64,000 nucleotides of DNA, from NCBI GenBank assembly GCA_020850355.1, contig JADZEX010000042.1, positions 34,586 through 98,585 on the forward strand. The letters run 5' to 3'. Positions 41,251 to 50,540 of this stretch are shown one piece after another (the first letter of the stretch is position 1; every line of letters starts with the position of its first letter). The DNA comes from Fimbriimonadaceae bacterium (GTDB lineage Bacteria > Armatimonadota > UBA10988). Position numbers and translations under genes: made by a program. The notes beneath the pieces were generated by a model. It had not been told where the DNA came from. It did no database searches and worked only from the letters and a program-made list of their open reading frames with translations.

Positions 41251-42840
41251 TCAGGGGGCGAGGTCGACGCTTTGGCGGACTTTGCCTTGGGCGGTCAGGC
41301 TGAGGTCGCCATCGGCGCCGGGGACACCCAGGTCCTTGAGCGCTGCGCCGCCGCCACCGGTCTCCAGCTTCATCGTGAGGTTCATGTCGAGGTCGCCGCG
41401 GCTTCGCACCAGGGCGCCAGCGGCGGGGTCGAAGTGGGTTGTGATGTTGCCCCGCAGGCTGCCGACGTTGCTGACTGGGGCGCCGTCGCGGGGGTCCGTC
41501 AGGCGCATCGCCAAGGGCGCCTCGAGTTGCGTGACGATCCTCGCGCAAGCCCGGCCGGCGACCGTCTCGTAGCCGTCCAGCCGGCAGTTGGCCCGCATCG
41601 TGACGCGCCCGCCGCCTGGCAGCGGGAGGACTGGCGCTTGCGTCCAGGTGTCGCCGACGCCGACGGCCGGCTCCGGGAACGCGGCCGCGGTCAACTGCTG
41701 GCAGATCCCCTGCAGGTCGACCGCCAGCCCGCCGGGCAGACCGGGCAGGCCGACCTGCTCGCCGCCCCCGGCCGAGGCCGTCGCGAGGACTCGACCGCGC
41801 GGGTCGAGGTCCAGGGTGACCGGCGCCGGGGCGGCCGGCAGCGCTCCGAAGGGCGACCCGCCCTGCGTCGCCGTGAACGGGTCGAGCGACAGCTTGACCC
41901 GCAGCGTGCGGCCGTTGTTGGCGAGGATCTCCTGCGTGTAACCGCTGCCCGCATTGACGTTCAGCGGCAACGATTGCCCCAGCACGCTCATCGTCCCGTC
42001 GACCTGCGACTGCGAGCTGTAGCGCCGCACCTCGCCAGCGCGCCCGCCGTAGCGCAGCAGGACCCGCCCGTCGCGCAGCCAGGTCGGACTGGCGCTGGCG
42101 GCCGGCGGCGTGGTCGCCATGGCCGCCACGTCGGCTGAGGTCGCCGAGGGCGGCGGAACCGGCGCCGCAGGGGTTGGCGGATCGAGCAGCCCCTGCACCT
42201 CGAGCCCGGCGCCGCGCAGGGCCTGGTTGGCGAGGCCCAGGCGTTGTCCCAGCAGCACGCCCACCAGCAGCAACAGCAGCGCCACGGTGAGGGCCAGCAG
42301 CGCGAGCGTGGCGGCGGCCCAGCGGGGTAGGCGGGTGGTCGCGAGGCTGACCGGCGCCACCTGGGCGTCGCGGCCGCAGGCCGGGCAGAAGCGCGCCGTG
42401 GCGGGCAAGGCCTGGCCGCAGCCGGTGCAATGCACCGCTGACAACGGCGGCACCGCGACGGTGGCGGCGCCCAGCTCACGCCCGCAGTGCGGGCAGCGCC
42501 CGGTGTCGGCGCTGGGCAGCCGGTTCTGGCAGCCCGGACAACGCGGCCCGGGGAGGTCCTGCAGCTCGACCCGATAGCGGCTGGTGCCGACCTGCAGCAC
42601 GTCGCCCTGCAGCAGCGGCGCGGTGTTGATGCGGTGGCCGTTGAGGTAGGCGCCATCGCCTTCGACCGGGGACTCGACCTGCGCGGTGTCCGGACTGACC
42701 AACAGCAGCGGGTGGTTGCTGGGCAGGCCGCCGCCGTCCGGCTCGGGCAGCCCCCCCGGCGCCATTCGCCAACACCCCTCCCGCAGTTCGAAGCGGCGTC
42801 CCGCCGACGGGCCGTCGACCGCTGTCAGCACCACCCGCAT
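41251..42840 (-). CDS. FHA-domain, double zinc-ribbon membrane protein
   Basis: A 529-residue protein. The N-terminus is an FHA-like phosphopeptide-binding domain (VVLTAVDGPSAGRRFELREG, then AYLNGHRINTAPLLQGDVLQVG). Two zinc ribbons follow (CPGC...CPHC and CTGC...CPAC, about residues 100-165), then one membrane helix (ATLALLALTVALLLLLVGVLL) near residue 190. An exported part of about 300 residues follows, made of strands with regular conserved Gly. FHA domains bind phosphothreonine peptides, so it may pass a kinase signal to an envelope domain. ATG 42840 follows GGGAG. It is 49 bases upstream of the solenoid gene. Confidence 0.72.
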   Translation of the reverse strand: MRVVLTAVDGPSAGRRFELREGCWRMAPGGLPEPDGGGLPSNHPLLLVSPDTAQVESPVEGDGAYLNGHRINTAPLLQGDVLQVGTSRYRVELQDLPGPRCPGCQNRLPSADTGRCPHCGRELGAATVAVPPLSAVHCTGCGQALPATARFCPACGRDAQVAPVSLATTRLPRWAAATLALLALTVALLLLLVGVLLGQRLGLANQALRGAGLEVQGLLDPPTPAAPVPPPSATSADVAAMATTPPAASASPTWLRDGRVLLRYGGRAGEVRRYSSQSQVDGTMSVLGQSLPLNVNAGSGYTQEILANNGRTLRVKLSLDPFTATQGGSPFGALPAAPAPVTLDLDPRGRVLATASAGGGEQVGLPGLPGGLAVDLQGICQQLTAAAFPEPAVGVGDTWTQAPVLPLPGGGRVTMRANCRLDGYETVAGRACARIVTQLEAPLAMRLTDPRDGAPVSNVGSLRGNITTHFDPAAGALVRSRGDLDMNLTMKLETGGGGAALKDLGVPGADGDLSLTAQGKVRQSVDLAP

Positions 42841-42941
42841 CAGATCGCTCCCGATCCAGCTCCATTGTACCCCGCGCCAGGTGGCCCACACCGCCGCCAT
42901 CGCGCTCGTCGCAAGACGCTCGCAGGGATCGGCCGGCGAGA

Positions 42942-43964
42942 CTAGCCGCTTTGGCCTGTCGCAGGCGCCGGCGGCCGGGCGGGGGCCATCTGGATCGTGA
43001 AGGTCACCGGCTCACCGCCCGCCGTGAGCATCGGCGAACCACCGGGGTTGAGCAGCACAACCTGGTTCGCGGAGGTCATCGCCATGCTCCCGGCGGCTTC
43101 GCCGGCGGCGTTGACGATGCTCCCGCCGACCGTCTCGGGGGCCAGCTCGAGGCGCATCGTGAGGTCGTCGCTGACGGTGAACTCCAGCCAGCCGAGCCCA
43201 CGGCCGGCGGCGTCCAGGTCCAGGTCGAAGCGGCTGGCGACCCAGTAGCCGTCGGGATCCCGCCACAGGTCGCGCCCGTCGAGCGTGCCGCCGGCGCTGC
43301 CGAGCCGCCGTTCGTAGGCCGTGTCGCCCGCGTAGAGCAGCGTGCCGTCGTCCCGGAAGACCTCGACGCGCAGCCGCCCGCGGAGTCGTCCGGTGGCTCG
43401 ATCGAGTTGCCCGCGCTCCAGGTGCTTCAGCGTCACGGCCCGCCCCCGCGCGTCGAGGTCGCGACCGGAGAGCTGACTGGTGAGCTGATCGGGCTGCCGG
43501 AAGGCGTTCTGCAACAGCAGGTCGGTCTGCGGGCCAGTGATCCGCAGCACCCGCGAGATGTTGCCGGCCGGGTCTTGCTGCAGCGTCCCGCGAACCCGCA
43601 ACTCACCGTCCTGCTGGTCGATCAGCTCCGTGCTGGCGCCGCTGCGGACGGGCACGTAGACGAACGAATCGGCCAAGGCCAGGCCGCGGCTGCCTTCGTT
43701 GAAGGAGCTCAGCTCCAGCCCCAGCGAGTTGGTGGCGCGGACCGCGGTGGTCATCGCGTCGATGGCCTGCTGCGTCGGGCTGGCGCCGGTTCGTGAGAAG
43801 GGCGAACCGCTGAGGTGACCGTCGTCGAAGCTCAGCAACTCGAAGCGCCCGAAGGCGGCTTCCTCGTCCAGACTGCCCAGCAACGGCTCCACCGGCAGGC
43901 TACCGCCGGAGCAACCGCTCAGCCACCAGACTACCAGCGCCGCCCCCCAGCGACGCCACCTCAC
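42942..43964 (-). CDS. Lipoprotein of unknown function, paralogue 1
   Basis: This 340-residue protein has a lipoprotein signal with lipobox LSGC (VVWWLSGCSGG), so it is anchored to a membrane. It shares design with the next gene upstream: a region beginning LLSFDDGHLSG...YSR or FSRTG, a block with Y or FVYVPVRSG, and a conserved strand W-RDPDGYWVASRFDL. The function is unknown. It overlaps that gene by 4 bases and is followed by a 101-base gap before the FHA gene. Confidence 0.7.
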   Translation of the reverse strand: MRWRRWGAALVVWWLSGCSGGSLPVEPLLGSLDEEAAFGRFELLSFDDGHLSGSPFSRTGASPTQQAIDAMTTAVRATNSLGLELSSFNEGSRGLALADSFVYVPVRSGASTELIDQQDGELRVRGTLQQDPAGNISRVLRITGPQTDLLLQNAFRQPDQLTSQLSGRDLDARGRAVTLKHLERGQLDRATGRLRGRLRVEVFRDDGTLLYAGDTAYERRLGSAGGTLDGRDLWRDPDGYWVASRFDLDLDAAGRGLGWLEFTVSDDLTMRLELAPETVGGSIVNAAGEAAGSMAMTSANQVVLLNPGGSPMLTAGGEPVTFTIQMAPARPPAPATGQSG

Positions 43965-45025
43965 GGCTCGCCTGGGGCGTCCAGGAAGTCGATGTCGAGG
44001 AAGACGGTGTGGCCTTCGTCGTCGACCACCGGGTCGCCGTTGGCATCGACCACCACGGCGTTGGCGTCGGGTGGCGCATTGAGGACCGGCACGGCGCTCA
44101 GCGAGCGGTACCCGAACAGCAGGGTCCCAGCCGAGTCGTAGACGTCGCCGAAGATGTTGTCGAACTGGTCGATGGTCAACGTGAAGCGCGAGCCATCACT
44201 GGCGTCGCAGACCAGCGACAGGGCCACCAGGTCCTCGCCGTTCAACCACAGGTCGTAGTCGCCCGCGACCCAGTAGCCGTCCGGTTCGTAGAGGATGTCC
44301 CGGCCGAGGACGCGCCACTCGTCGGTCTCGTAGGAGCCGCTGTAGTTCATGTCGCTGGCGTAGACCACGGCCCCCGCCAGGGTGCGGTACTCTTCGCGCA
44401 CCCGACCGTAGGCGTTCTCGGTCGCCTGGTCATAGGTCTCTTCGCCGACGATCAGCAGCCGGATGATGGTCCCGTCGTCGTCCTCCGCCTGTCCCGTGAC
44501 CTGCGTCGTGAAGATGCCCGCCGCGGTGACCGTGATCGCCATCGTCAGGTCGGTGTTCGGTCCAACGCAGCGCAGGTCGTGGCGTTCGGCGATCGGGCCG
44601 TCGTCGTCGTAGCGAATCACCCCGGTGACTCGGAAGCCGTCCTCGGTGAAGTCGACCAGCTCGACATCCGCCTCCCGCGTGCGCGCCGCGCGTTGCCGGC
44701 TGGGGATGTAGATCGCCTTGTCGAGCGCCGCCAGGCCCGACTGCTTGTTGATCGACCCAAGGTCGAGCCCCGCGTTGTTGAGCGCCTTCGAGCCCGTTTG
44801 GGCGGCGTCGATGGCGGCTTCGCGGCGGGTCGTGCCGTCGCGGGAGTAGGCCGCGCCGGTGAAGGTGGTCTCGTCGAAGCTGAGCGGATCGAGGCTCTCG
44901 AGCCCGCCGCTGCCCCCGCTTCCCGCGCCATCGACCAGGGGTTCGAGCCGCCAGCCGCCGCCGCAGCCGGCCAAGGCCAGCGTGACCAGGCTGACGAGCC
45001 AGGCGCAGCGGCGTCGAGCTGCCAT
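43961..45025 (-). CDS. Lipoprotein of unknown function, paralogue 2
   Basis: A 354-residue lipoprotein (lipobox LAGC in LVTLALAGCGGG) with the same layout as paralogue 1, including PLSFDETTFTGAAYSRDG, KAIYIPSRQ and DILYEPDGYWVAGDYDLW. It has a more acidic C-terminus (DANGDPVVDDEGHTVFLD). Its start overlaps the M48 stop by 1 base and its stop overlaps the next start by 4 bases. It may be a substrate or partner of the lipoprotein peptidase encoded just upstream. Confidence 0.7.
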   Translation of the reverse strand: MAARRRCAWLVSLVTLALAGCGGGWRLEPLVDGAGSGGSGGLESLDPLSFDETTFTGAAYSRDGTTRREAAIDAAQTGSKALNNAGLDLGSINKQSGLAALDKAIYIPSRQRAARTREADVELVDFTEDGFRVTGVIRYDDDGPIAERHDLRCVGPNTDLTMAITVTAAGIFTTQVTGQAEDDDGTIIRLLIVGEETYDQATENAYGRVREEYRTLAGAVVYASDMNYSGSYETDEWRVLGRDILYEPDGYWVAGDYDLWLNGEDLVALSLVCDASDGSRFTLTIDQFDNIFGDVYDSAGTLLFGYRSLSAVPVLNAPPDANAVVVDANGDPVVDDEGHTVFLDIDFLDAPGEP

Positions 45026-47001
45026 CAGGCCCCTCCCGCCGCCAACGGTTCGAGTTGCCCGATCAGCTCCGCGTCGATCAACTTCAGCAGGATGGCGATC
45101 GCCGCAGCGTTGGAGCGACGACCGCGGGCGAGCCGGTCGAGCACCGCCCGGCGGCCGCTGTCGCCAGCCGCCTGCAGCAGCTCCTCCAGCGGCTTGCCGG
45201 TGCTCTTGGCGAGCGCCAGCACGTAGGTCGCCTCACCGAAGGTCAGGCCGCTCTGGTAAGCCTGCGCGGCCTCGGCCGGGGTGCAACTGAGGAAGCGCTG
45301 CACCAGGCGCGAGGCCGCGCTGCGTTCGTGTCGGGGGCGGTCCACCATGGTGATGTCGAGGCTGTTGATCAGCCCCCGTAGCCGCCCGCCGAAGACCGCC
45401 ATCTGGGCCGGCTCGGTGCGGTCGACGGCCTCGTCGAGCGCGTACTCGGCGGCCGCCAGCGACGACCGCAGCCGGTCGCTGACCTGGCTCGGCCGCGCGC
45501 TACCGGTCAGCGAGTGGTGCAGCAGCGCGATGGCGTCGTGGGAGCCCTGCACCGCCCGCCGCATCGCCGGGTCCTGCTCATTGAGCCGCTGCGCCCCGTC
45601 GCGCAGGTCCATCGCCGCGCGCTCGCCGTCACCGACGAAGCGCCGGGTGAGCTCCAGCAGCGCCCCCGAGGCGTTCCCGCCGAGCTTCGCCAGGGCCCGC
45701 TGCCGGGTGCGCTCCAACTGCGCTGCGGCACTCGCCGATTCGTCTTGCAGCGCGCCGACTTCGGCCGCGCCACGCAGCGCCGCGCCGCGCAGTTGCTGGC
45801 TCAGTTTGACCATCCCTTGGAGACTGCCCGGCAGCTTGTCGCCCAGGTCGTAGAGCTGATCGAGTTGCGTGCCGGCGAGTTGGTGCGACTGCACCAGCGC
45901 GGCGTTGCTGTCGAGCGGCTGGTTCCAGACGGACTGCCCGCTGCTGGCCACTCGCGCCAACTGCACGCCGAGCTGGTCGAGCCCCTGGCGCGCCGCGACG
46001 ATGTCGCTGGCCGCGGCCGGCTGGCTGGGATCGAACTGCGGCCCGCTCGGCAACGCCGCCACCTCGGGATCCACCACCGCCGCGTCGATGCCGTGGGTCA
46101 GGGCTTCCTGGTACCGCTGCCTGGCTTCCTCGCGATCGCCGCGCCAGGCGGCCACCCGCGCCAGGCCGAGGTAGGCCGGGCCCCAGTTGGCGTCGGCCCG
46201 CACCGCCCGCTGGTAATGCTGCGCCGCCGAGCTGTAGCGTTCGCGCTGGCGATAGCCCTCGGCGATCAGCGTCAGCATCTGGGCGTCCTCGGCGAGGTAG
46301 GGCTGCTGCTTGATGGCCGCGATCCGGTCGCGGTTGATGGGATGCGTCTGGAAGTAGCCCCAGAACCGCGGCACCGCGCCGTAGGCTTCGTCGAGACGCA
46401 GGAAGAAGTCGATCCCGCGGGCCGGGTCCTTGCCGCTGTTGATGGCGTACATCACGCCCTCGCGATCGGCCGAGGACTCGTTCTCGCGCGACCAGTGCAG
46501 GTCCAGGAAGGCGTTGCCGAGGTAGGCGTACTGCATCCAGTCTTCGTTGTTGTTGCTGGTCAGCAGGTTCAGCGCCAGCATCACAATCAAGTTGCGCTGG
46601 AACGCCAGCGAGCCGTGCCGCCGTTCGACGTGTCCCACCTCATGGCCGACCACGAAGGCGATCTCGTCCTCGCTGTCGGCGAAGCGCAGCAGGCCCTTGG
46701 TGACGTAGATCCCACCCCACGGAATCGCGAAGGCGTTGGGTTCCTGCAAGTCGACCACGGTGAAGCGATAGGGCACGTTCTTGCGACGCACCAAGGATCG
46801 CGCTTCACCGCCCAGGAGCTGCACGTAGTTGTGCAGCAGCGGGTCCTGTTCCTTGCGGAACTGCAGGCTGATCGCCCACTCGCTGAGCTTGCCGAGCGGC
46901 TGCTCGATCAGCGCGTCGGTGACCTCGTTGGCACAACCGCTGAGCAGTGTCAGCAGGCCCAGCCCCAGCAGTGCTCGTCGCCCACGCCGTCTCGACCGCA
47001 T
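45025..47001 (-). CDS. M48-family lipoprotein metalloprotease with TPR-like region
   Basis: A 658-residue lipoprotein (lipobox LSGC, Cys 23). Its N-terminal half is an M48 peptidase: zinc motif HEVGH (120-124), and NRDRIAAI near residue 225. This resembles BepA/YfgC- and LoiP-type periplasmic quality-control proteases of the outer membrane. The second half has a TPR-like helical region (AEGYRQRERYSSAAQHYQRAV) and a long helical tail that is unusual in this family. It is part of the tatA-to-lipoprotein block, with 9 bases to the HD-GYP gene upstream. Confidence 0.88.
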   Translation of the reverse strand: MRSRRRGRRALLGLGLLTLLSGCANEVTDALIEQPLGKLSEWAISLQFRKEQDPLLHNYVQLLGGEARSLVRRKNVPYRFTVVDLQEPNAFAIPWGGIYVTKGLLRFADSEDEIAFVVGHEVGHVERRHGSLAFQRNLIVMLALNLLTSNNNEDWMQYAYLGNAFLDLHWSRENESSADREGVMYAINSGKDPARGIDFFLRLDEAYGAVPRFWGYFQTHPINRDRIAAIKQQPYLAEDAQMLTLIAEGYRQRERYSSAAQHYQRAVRADANWGPAYLGLARVAAWRGDREEARQRYQEALTHGIDAAVVDPEVAALPSGPQFDPSQPAAASDIVAARQGLDQLGVQLARVASSGQSVWNQPLDSNAALVQSHQLAGTQLDQLYDLGDKLPGSLQGMVKLSQQLRGAALRGAAEVGALQDESASAAAQLERTRQRALAKLGGNASGALLELTRRFVGDGERAAMDLRDGAQRLNEQDPAMRRAVQGSHDAIALLHHSLTGSARPSQVSDRLRSSLAAAEYALDEAVDRTEPAQMAVFGGRLRGLINSLDITMVDRPRHERSAASRLVQRFLSCTPAEAAQAYQSGLTFGEATYVLALAKSTGKPLEELLQAAGDSGRRAVLDRLARGRRSNAAAIAILLKLIDAELIGQLEPLAAGGA

Positions 47002-47010
47002 CCCCGTCTC

Positions 47011-49206
47011 CTAGCCGGCCCCAGCTCCCTCGACCGCCGCCAGCGCCGCGGCGACATCCGCCGCACCGCCCGGCCCCTGACCGTCGATCTCGGCGATCAC
47101 GTCGCGGCGCGCCAGCTCCAGGAAGGCATTGACGCACTCCGGGTCGAACTGTAAACCACGGTTGCGAGCAAGTTCTTCAAGCGCCACCCGGCGCGGCAGA
47201 CCCTTGCGGTAGGGGCGGTTGCTGGTCATCGCGTCGTAGGTGTCGGCGACGCCGATCACGCGGGCCATCAACGGGATCTGCTGCTCGTGGAGACCGTCCG
47301 GATAGCCACGACTGCTGAACCGCTCGTGGTGGTGCCGCAAGCCCGGGAGGATCCGCCGGAGCTGCTTGACCGGGTAGATGATCTCCGCCGATTTGACCGG
47401 GTGGCGCTTCATCGCGTCGAACTCGTCGTCGGTCAGCTTGCCCTCTTTCAGCAGGATGTTGTCCCGGATCCCAATCTTGCCGACGTCGTGCAGCAGCCCG
47501 GCGTAGTAGATCGTCTCGACTTCGTCCTCGGGCAGGGCCATCTCGCCGGCAATCAGCCGCGCGTAGCGGGCCACCCGGTCGCTGTGCCCGCGGGTGTAGG
47601 GGTCGCGGGCGTCGATGGCGTTGGCGATGACGCGAATCGAGTGCACGAACTGGTCGCGCAGATCGTCGTACAGGCGGGCGTTCTCGATGGCCGTGGCGGC
47701 CTGCGAACTGAGGGTCAGCGCCAACTGCAGATCGGCGTCGGTGAAGTCGCCAGCCTGATGCTCCGAGAGGTTGAGCACCCCAATCACCTTGCCCTTGGCC
47801 TCCAACGGCAGGCACAGACTGGCGCTGCGCTGGCGCGACTGCGATCCTTCGACGCGGCCCTGCCCCAGCACCAGCGGCTGACCGGTCAGCGCGACCTGCC
47901 CCGCAACGCCCTCACCGAGCCGGATCCGGGTCTCGGCGACGACCTCGGCCGGCAGCCCCAGCGCCAGCTCGATGCTCAGGAAGCCGCTGCTCACCTCGGT
48001 CTGCCCGAGGAACGGCTGCGCCGGGTCGAACTCGTCGCCGGCCGGGGCGTCGCTGTGCAGCAGCATCAGCGAGCCCTGCTGGCAGCGCAGCAGCCGCAGC
48101 GCACTGTCGAGCACGCGCTTCAAGACCTCGTCGCGGTCCAGCGAGCGGGTCAGCGCCTGGCCGATGTCGCTGAGCGCCGCCAGCGCGTCGGCGCGTTCGC
48201 GGAGCCCGTCGTAGAGCCGCGCGTTGTTGAGCGCCAGGGCGGCCTGGTAGCCCAGGGCGGCGAGGAAGTGCAGGTCCCGCTCCGAGAAGTCGCCGCCGTC
48301 GCAGCGGTCGGAGACGTTGAGCACACCAATCACCCGCCCGTGGGCCTGCAACGGCACGCAGGCGGCGGCGGGGAGGCCGCCCAGTTTGACGCTGCCGGCG
48401 GCCCGTTCGCCCCCGGCCAGCCGCCGCGGCAGCCCGCTGGCGGCGACCTCGCCGGCAATCCCTTCACCGAAGCGCAGCCGCGTCGCGGCGATCACCTCCG
48501 GATCCAGCCCGTAGGCGACCGCCACCGTCAACCACTCGCCGGCGCTGTCGAGCAGCATGATGCTGCCCTTGGCGGCCTGCAGCAGCGTCGTCGCCTGGCG
48601 CAGCACGTCGGTCAGGGTCTCGTCCAGGTCGAGGCTGTCGTTGACGACGATCGAGACTTCCTGCAAGGCCCGCAGCTCAGCGGCCTGGCGCTGCTGTTCG
48701 GCGAAGATCTGCGCATTGCGCAGCGCCACGGCGCTCTGGGCGGCCAGCAACTCGGCCAGCCGCAGGTCGACTTCGCTGAACTCGGCGCCGTCGCGGTGGT
48801 CGGACAGGTTGAGCACGCCAATCACCCCGTGGGGGGTGCTCAACGGCACGCAGATGGCGGCCGGCGCGGCGACCTGCCGGCCGTCGCGCTCGATCACGCC
48901 GGGCGACAACCGCCGCGGCTCGCCGCTGGCCGCGACCGCGCCGGCGATGCCGTCGCCGAGGGCGATGCAGGTGCTGGCGATGACCTCGGCGCTGAGCCCG
49001 TGCGCGACGGCAATCCGGAGATGCTCGCCGGCCTCGTCGAGCAGCAGCAGCGAGCCCTTCCGAGCGCCGAGCAACTCGCAGGCGCGGGCCAGGATGCTGG
49101 GCAGCACCTCGGTCGTGTCGAGCGAGGCGGTGATGCTCACCGCGAGTTGCGCCAGGGCCTCCAGCCGCTGCGCGGCGAGCTGCTCGCCGTCACCGCCTGC
49201 GGGCAT
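47011..49206 (-). CDS. Triple-GAF HD-GYP regulator
   Basis: A 731-residue cytoplasmic protein: three GAF domains in tandem (each with a repeated GEGIAGEVAASG / CVPLxAHGRVIGVLNLSD pattern) and a C-terminal HD-GYP domain. That domain has the HD pair in LLHDVGKIG, the HHERFSSRGYPDG signature and VADTYDAMTSNRPYR. HD-GYP domains hydrolyse cyclic di-GMP; the GAF sensors would control activity by ligand or redox. The GAF repeats are similar to each other, which indicates internal duplication. It begins at ATG 49206 after GGAGGAAG and sits 9 bases after the Gfo/Idh gene. Confidence 0.9.
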   Translation of the reverse strand: MPAGGDGEQLAAQRLEALAQLAVSITASLDTTEVLPSILARACELLGARKGSLLLLDEAGEHLRIAVAHGLSAEVIASTCIALGDGIAGAVAASGEPRRLSPGVIERDGRQVAAPAAICVPLSTPHGVIGVLNLSDHRDGAEFSEVDLRLAELLAAQSAVALRNAQIFAEQQRQAAELRALQEVSIVVNDSLDLDETLTDVLRQATTLLQAAKGSIMLLDSAGEWLTVAVAYGLDPEVIAATRLRFGEGIAGEVAASGLPRRLAGGERAAGSVKLGGLPAAACVPLQAHGRVIGVLNVSDRCDGGDFSERDLHFLAALGYQAALALNNARLYDGLRERADALAALSDIGQALTRSLDRDEVLKRVLDSALRLLRCQQGSLMLLHSDAPAGDEFDPAQPFLGQTEVSSGFLSIELALGLPAEVVAETRIRLGEGVAGQVALTGQPLVLGQGRVEGSQSRQRSASLCLPLEAKGKVIGVLNLSEHQAGDFTDADLQLALTLSSQAATAIENARLYDDLRDQFVHSIRVIANAIDARDPYTRGHSDRVARYARLIAGEMALPEDEVETIYYAGLLHDVGKIGIRDNILLKEGKLTDDEFDAMKRHPVKSAEIIYPVKQLRRILPGLRHHHERFSSRGYPDGLHEQQIPLMARVIGVADTYDAMTSNRPYRKGLPRRVALEELARNRGLQFDPECVNAFLELARRDVIAEIDGQGPGGAADVAAALAAVEGAGAG

Positions 49207-49215
49207 CGCTTCCTC

Positions 49216-50259
49216 CTAGCTACGCGCGGGCAGCGTGACCTGCTGGCCGGTGCGGCTCGATTCGTAGATGGCGCAGATGATCTCGACGGCCTGGCGCGCC
49301 TCGCGCACCGGCACCGGCACTTCGCCGCCGCCGCGGATCGCCTCGCACATCAACTGGATCTGCCGGGTGTGGGCCTGCGCCGGCAGACTGGCCGGATCGG
49401 CGCCGGCTGCCTTCAGCGCCTGCACCTCATCCTGCGGCGGCTGGCGGTCGAGGGCCGGGTCGAGGAACCGCCAGTGCTCGAGGTGGCCGTTCTTGACGGT
49501 CACCGAGCCGCGGTCACCGTGCAGCTCGATCCGCCAGTCGAGGCCCGGCGCTGCCGCCGTGCTGCCCTCGATTACGCCAATCGCGCCGCTCCGGAAGCGC
49601 AGCACCGCCGCCGCCACGTCCTCCACCACGATGTCGTGCGCCAAGGTGGCGGTGACCGCGTAGACCGACTCGACGGGGCCCATGTACCATTGCAGCAGGT
49701 CGACGTAGTGCACGCCCTGGTTCATCAGGCAGCCGCCGCCGTCGAGCTCCCAAGTGGCGCGCCAGTCGCCGCTGTCGTAGTACTCCTGGCTGCGATACCA
49801 CTTGATGTAGGCGTCGCCCATGTTGAGCCGGCCCAGCAGCCCGCCGTCAACGGCCTCTTTGACCTTCTCAGTGAGCGACAGGAAACGGTTCTGGAAGATG
49901 CAGGTGGCCTTGGTCGAGGCGGCGGCCGCCGCGGCGATCAGCCGGTCGCAAGCGGCCGGCGTGATGTCCATCGGCTTCTCGGTGATCACGTGCTTGCCGG
50001 CCTGCAACACGGCCACCGCCTGGTCGGCGTGCATCCCCGACGGGGTGCAGACGTGCACCAGGTCGATGTCGGGCCGCGCCAGCAGGCGGTCGAAGTCGGT
50101 CTCGACGGCGGCGCCGTGCTTGCCGGCGAGGGCCGCGGCGCGGTCGGCGACCACGTCGCAGACCACCACCAGTTGGCTGCCCGGCAGTTCGGCAATCGAG
50201 TCAGCGTGCAACGGGCCGATCACTCCGGCCCCGACGATGGCGTGACGGATGGTCTCCAA
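49216..50259 (-). CDS. Gfo/Idh/MocA-type NAD(P)-dependent oxidoreductase
   Basis: This 347-residue protein has the N-terminal Rossmann motif (AIVGAGVIGPLHADSI), the family motif ITEKPMDI near residue 95 and a C-terminal substrate domain with GGCLMNQGVHYVDLL. Such enzymes oxidise or reduce sugars and inositols. ATG 50259 is 20 bases downstream of the Tat gene, so the two share the promoter at 50481. Its link to the following HD-GYP regulator is only positional. Confidence 0.9.
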   Translation of the reverse strand: METIRHAIVGAGVIGPLHADSIAELPGSQLVVVCDVVADRAAALAGKHGAAVETDFDRLLARPDIDLVHVCTPSGMHADQAVAVLQAGKHVITEKPMDITPAACDRLIAAAAAASTKATCIFQNRFLSLTEKVKEAVDGGLLGRLNMGDAYIKWYRSQEYYDSGDWRATWELDGGGCLMNQGVHYVDLLQWYMGPVESVYAVTATLAHDIVVEDVAAAVLRFRSGAIGVIEGSTAAAPGLDWRIELHGDRGSVTVKNGHLEHWRFLDPALDRQPPQDEVQALKAAGADPASLPAQAHTRQIQLMCEAIRGGGEVPVPVREARQAVEIICAIYESSRTGQQVTLPARS

Positions 50260-50279
50260 CGGCAGGCTCCCGCGGGCTG

Positions 50280-50447
50280 TTAGGGGTCGATCCGCAGTGC
50301 GTCCTGGAACTCCCGCGCGGCGCTGCGCAGGCGTTGGGAGAACTTCGCGACGATCCGCGCGACCTCCGGCAGCCGCTCACCGAAGAGCACCACGGCCACC
50401 AGAGCGATCATGAACATCTCGGAACTGCCGACGCCGAAGATCTCCAC
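50280..50447 (-). CDS. tatA: TatA/TatB-type twin-arginine translocase subunit (short)
   Basis: A 55-residue protein starting at GTG 50447 after GGAGGA. It has one membrane helix (MFMIALVAVVLF), the TatA/B hinge motif FGERLPEVAR, and an amphipathic helix (KFSQRLRSAAREFQD). TatA-type proteins form the pore that moves folded proteins across the inner membrane. The signature FGxxxLPE is clear; the protein is shorter than the usual 60-90 residues and lacks the long charged tail. It is the first gene of the long minus-strand block. Confidence 0.85.
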   Translation of the reverse strand: MEIFGVGSSEMFMIALVAVVLFGERLPEVARIVAKFSQRLRSAAREFQDALRIDP

Positions 50448-50480
50448 CGCGCTGTCCTCCAGGCGTACCGCAACCAGTCC

Positions 50481-50489
50481 ATTATAGCA
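50481..50489 (-). promoter_or_regulatory. Extended -10 promoter for tatA
   Basis: On the minus strand the sequence reads TGCTATAAT, a perfect consensus -10 with extended TG. It lies 34 bases before the tatA start. No good -35 box is seen 17 bases upstream, which extended -10 promoters can tolerate. Confidence 0.65.
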
Positions 50490-50540
50490 CGTCGCGGGTC
50501 GCCCGGCGGTGTGTTACGCTCCGCCGCAGGGAGTCTGCCG

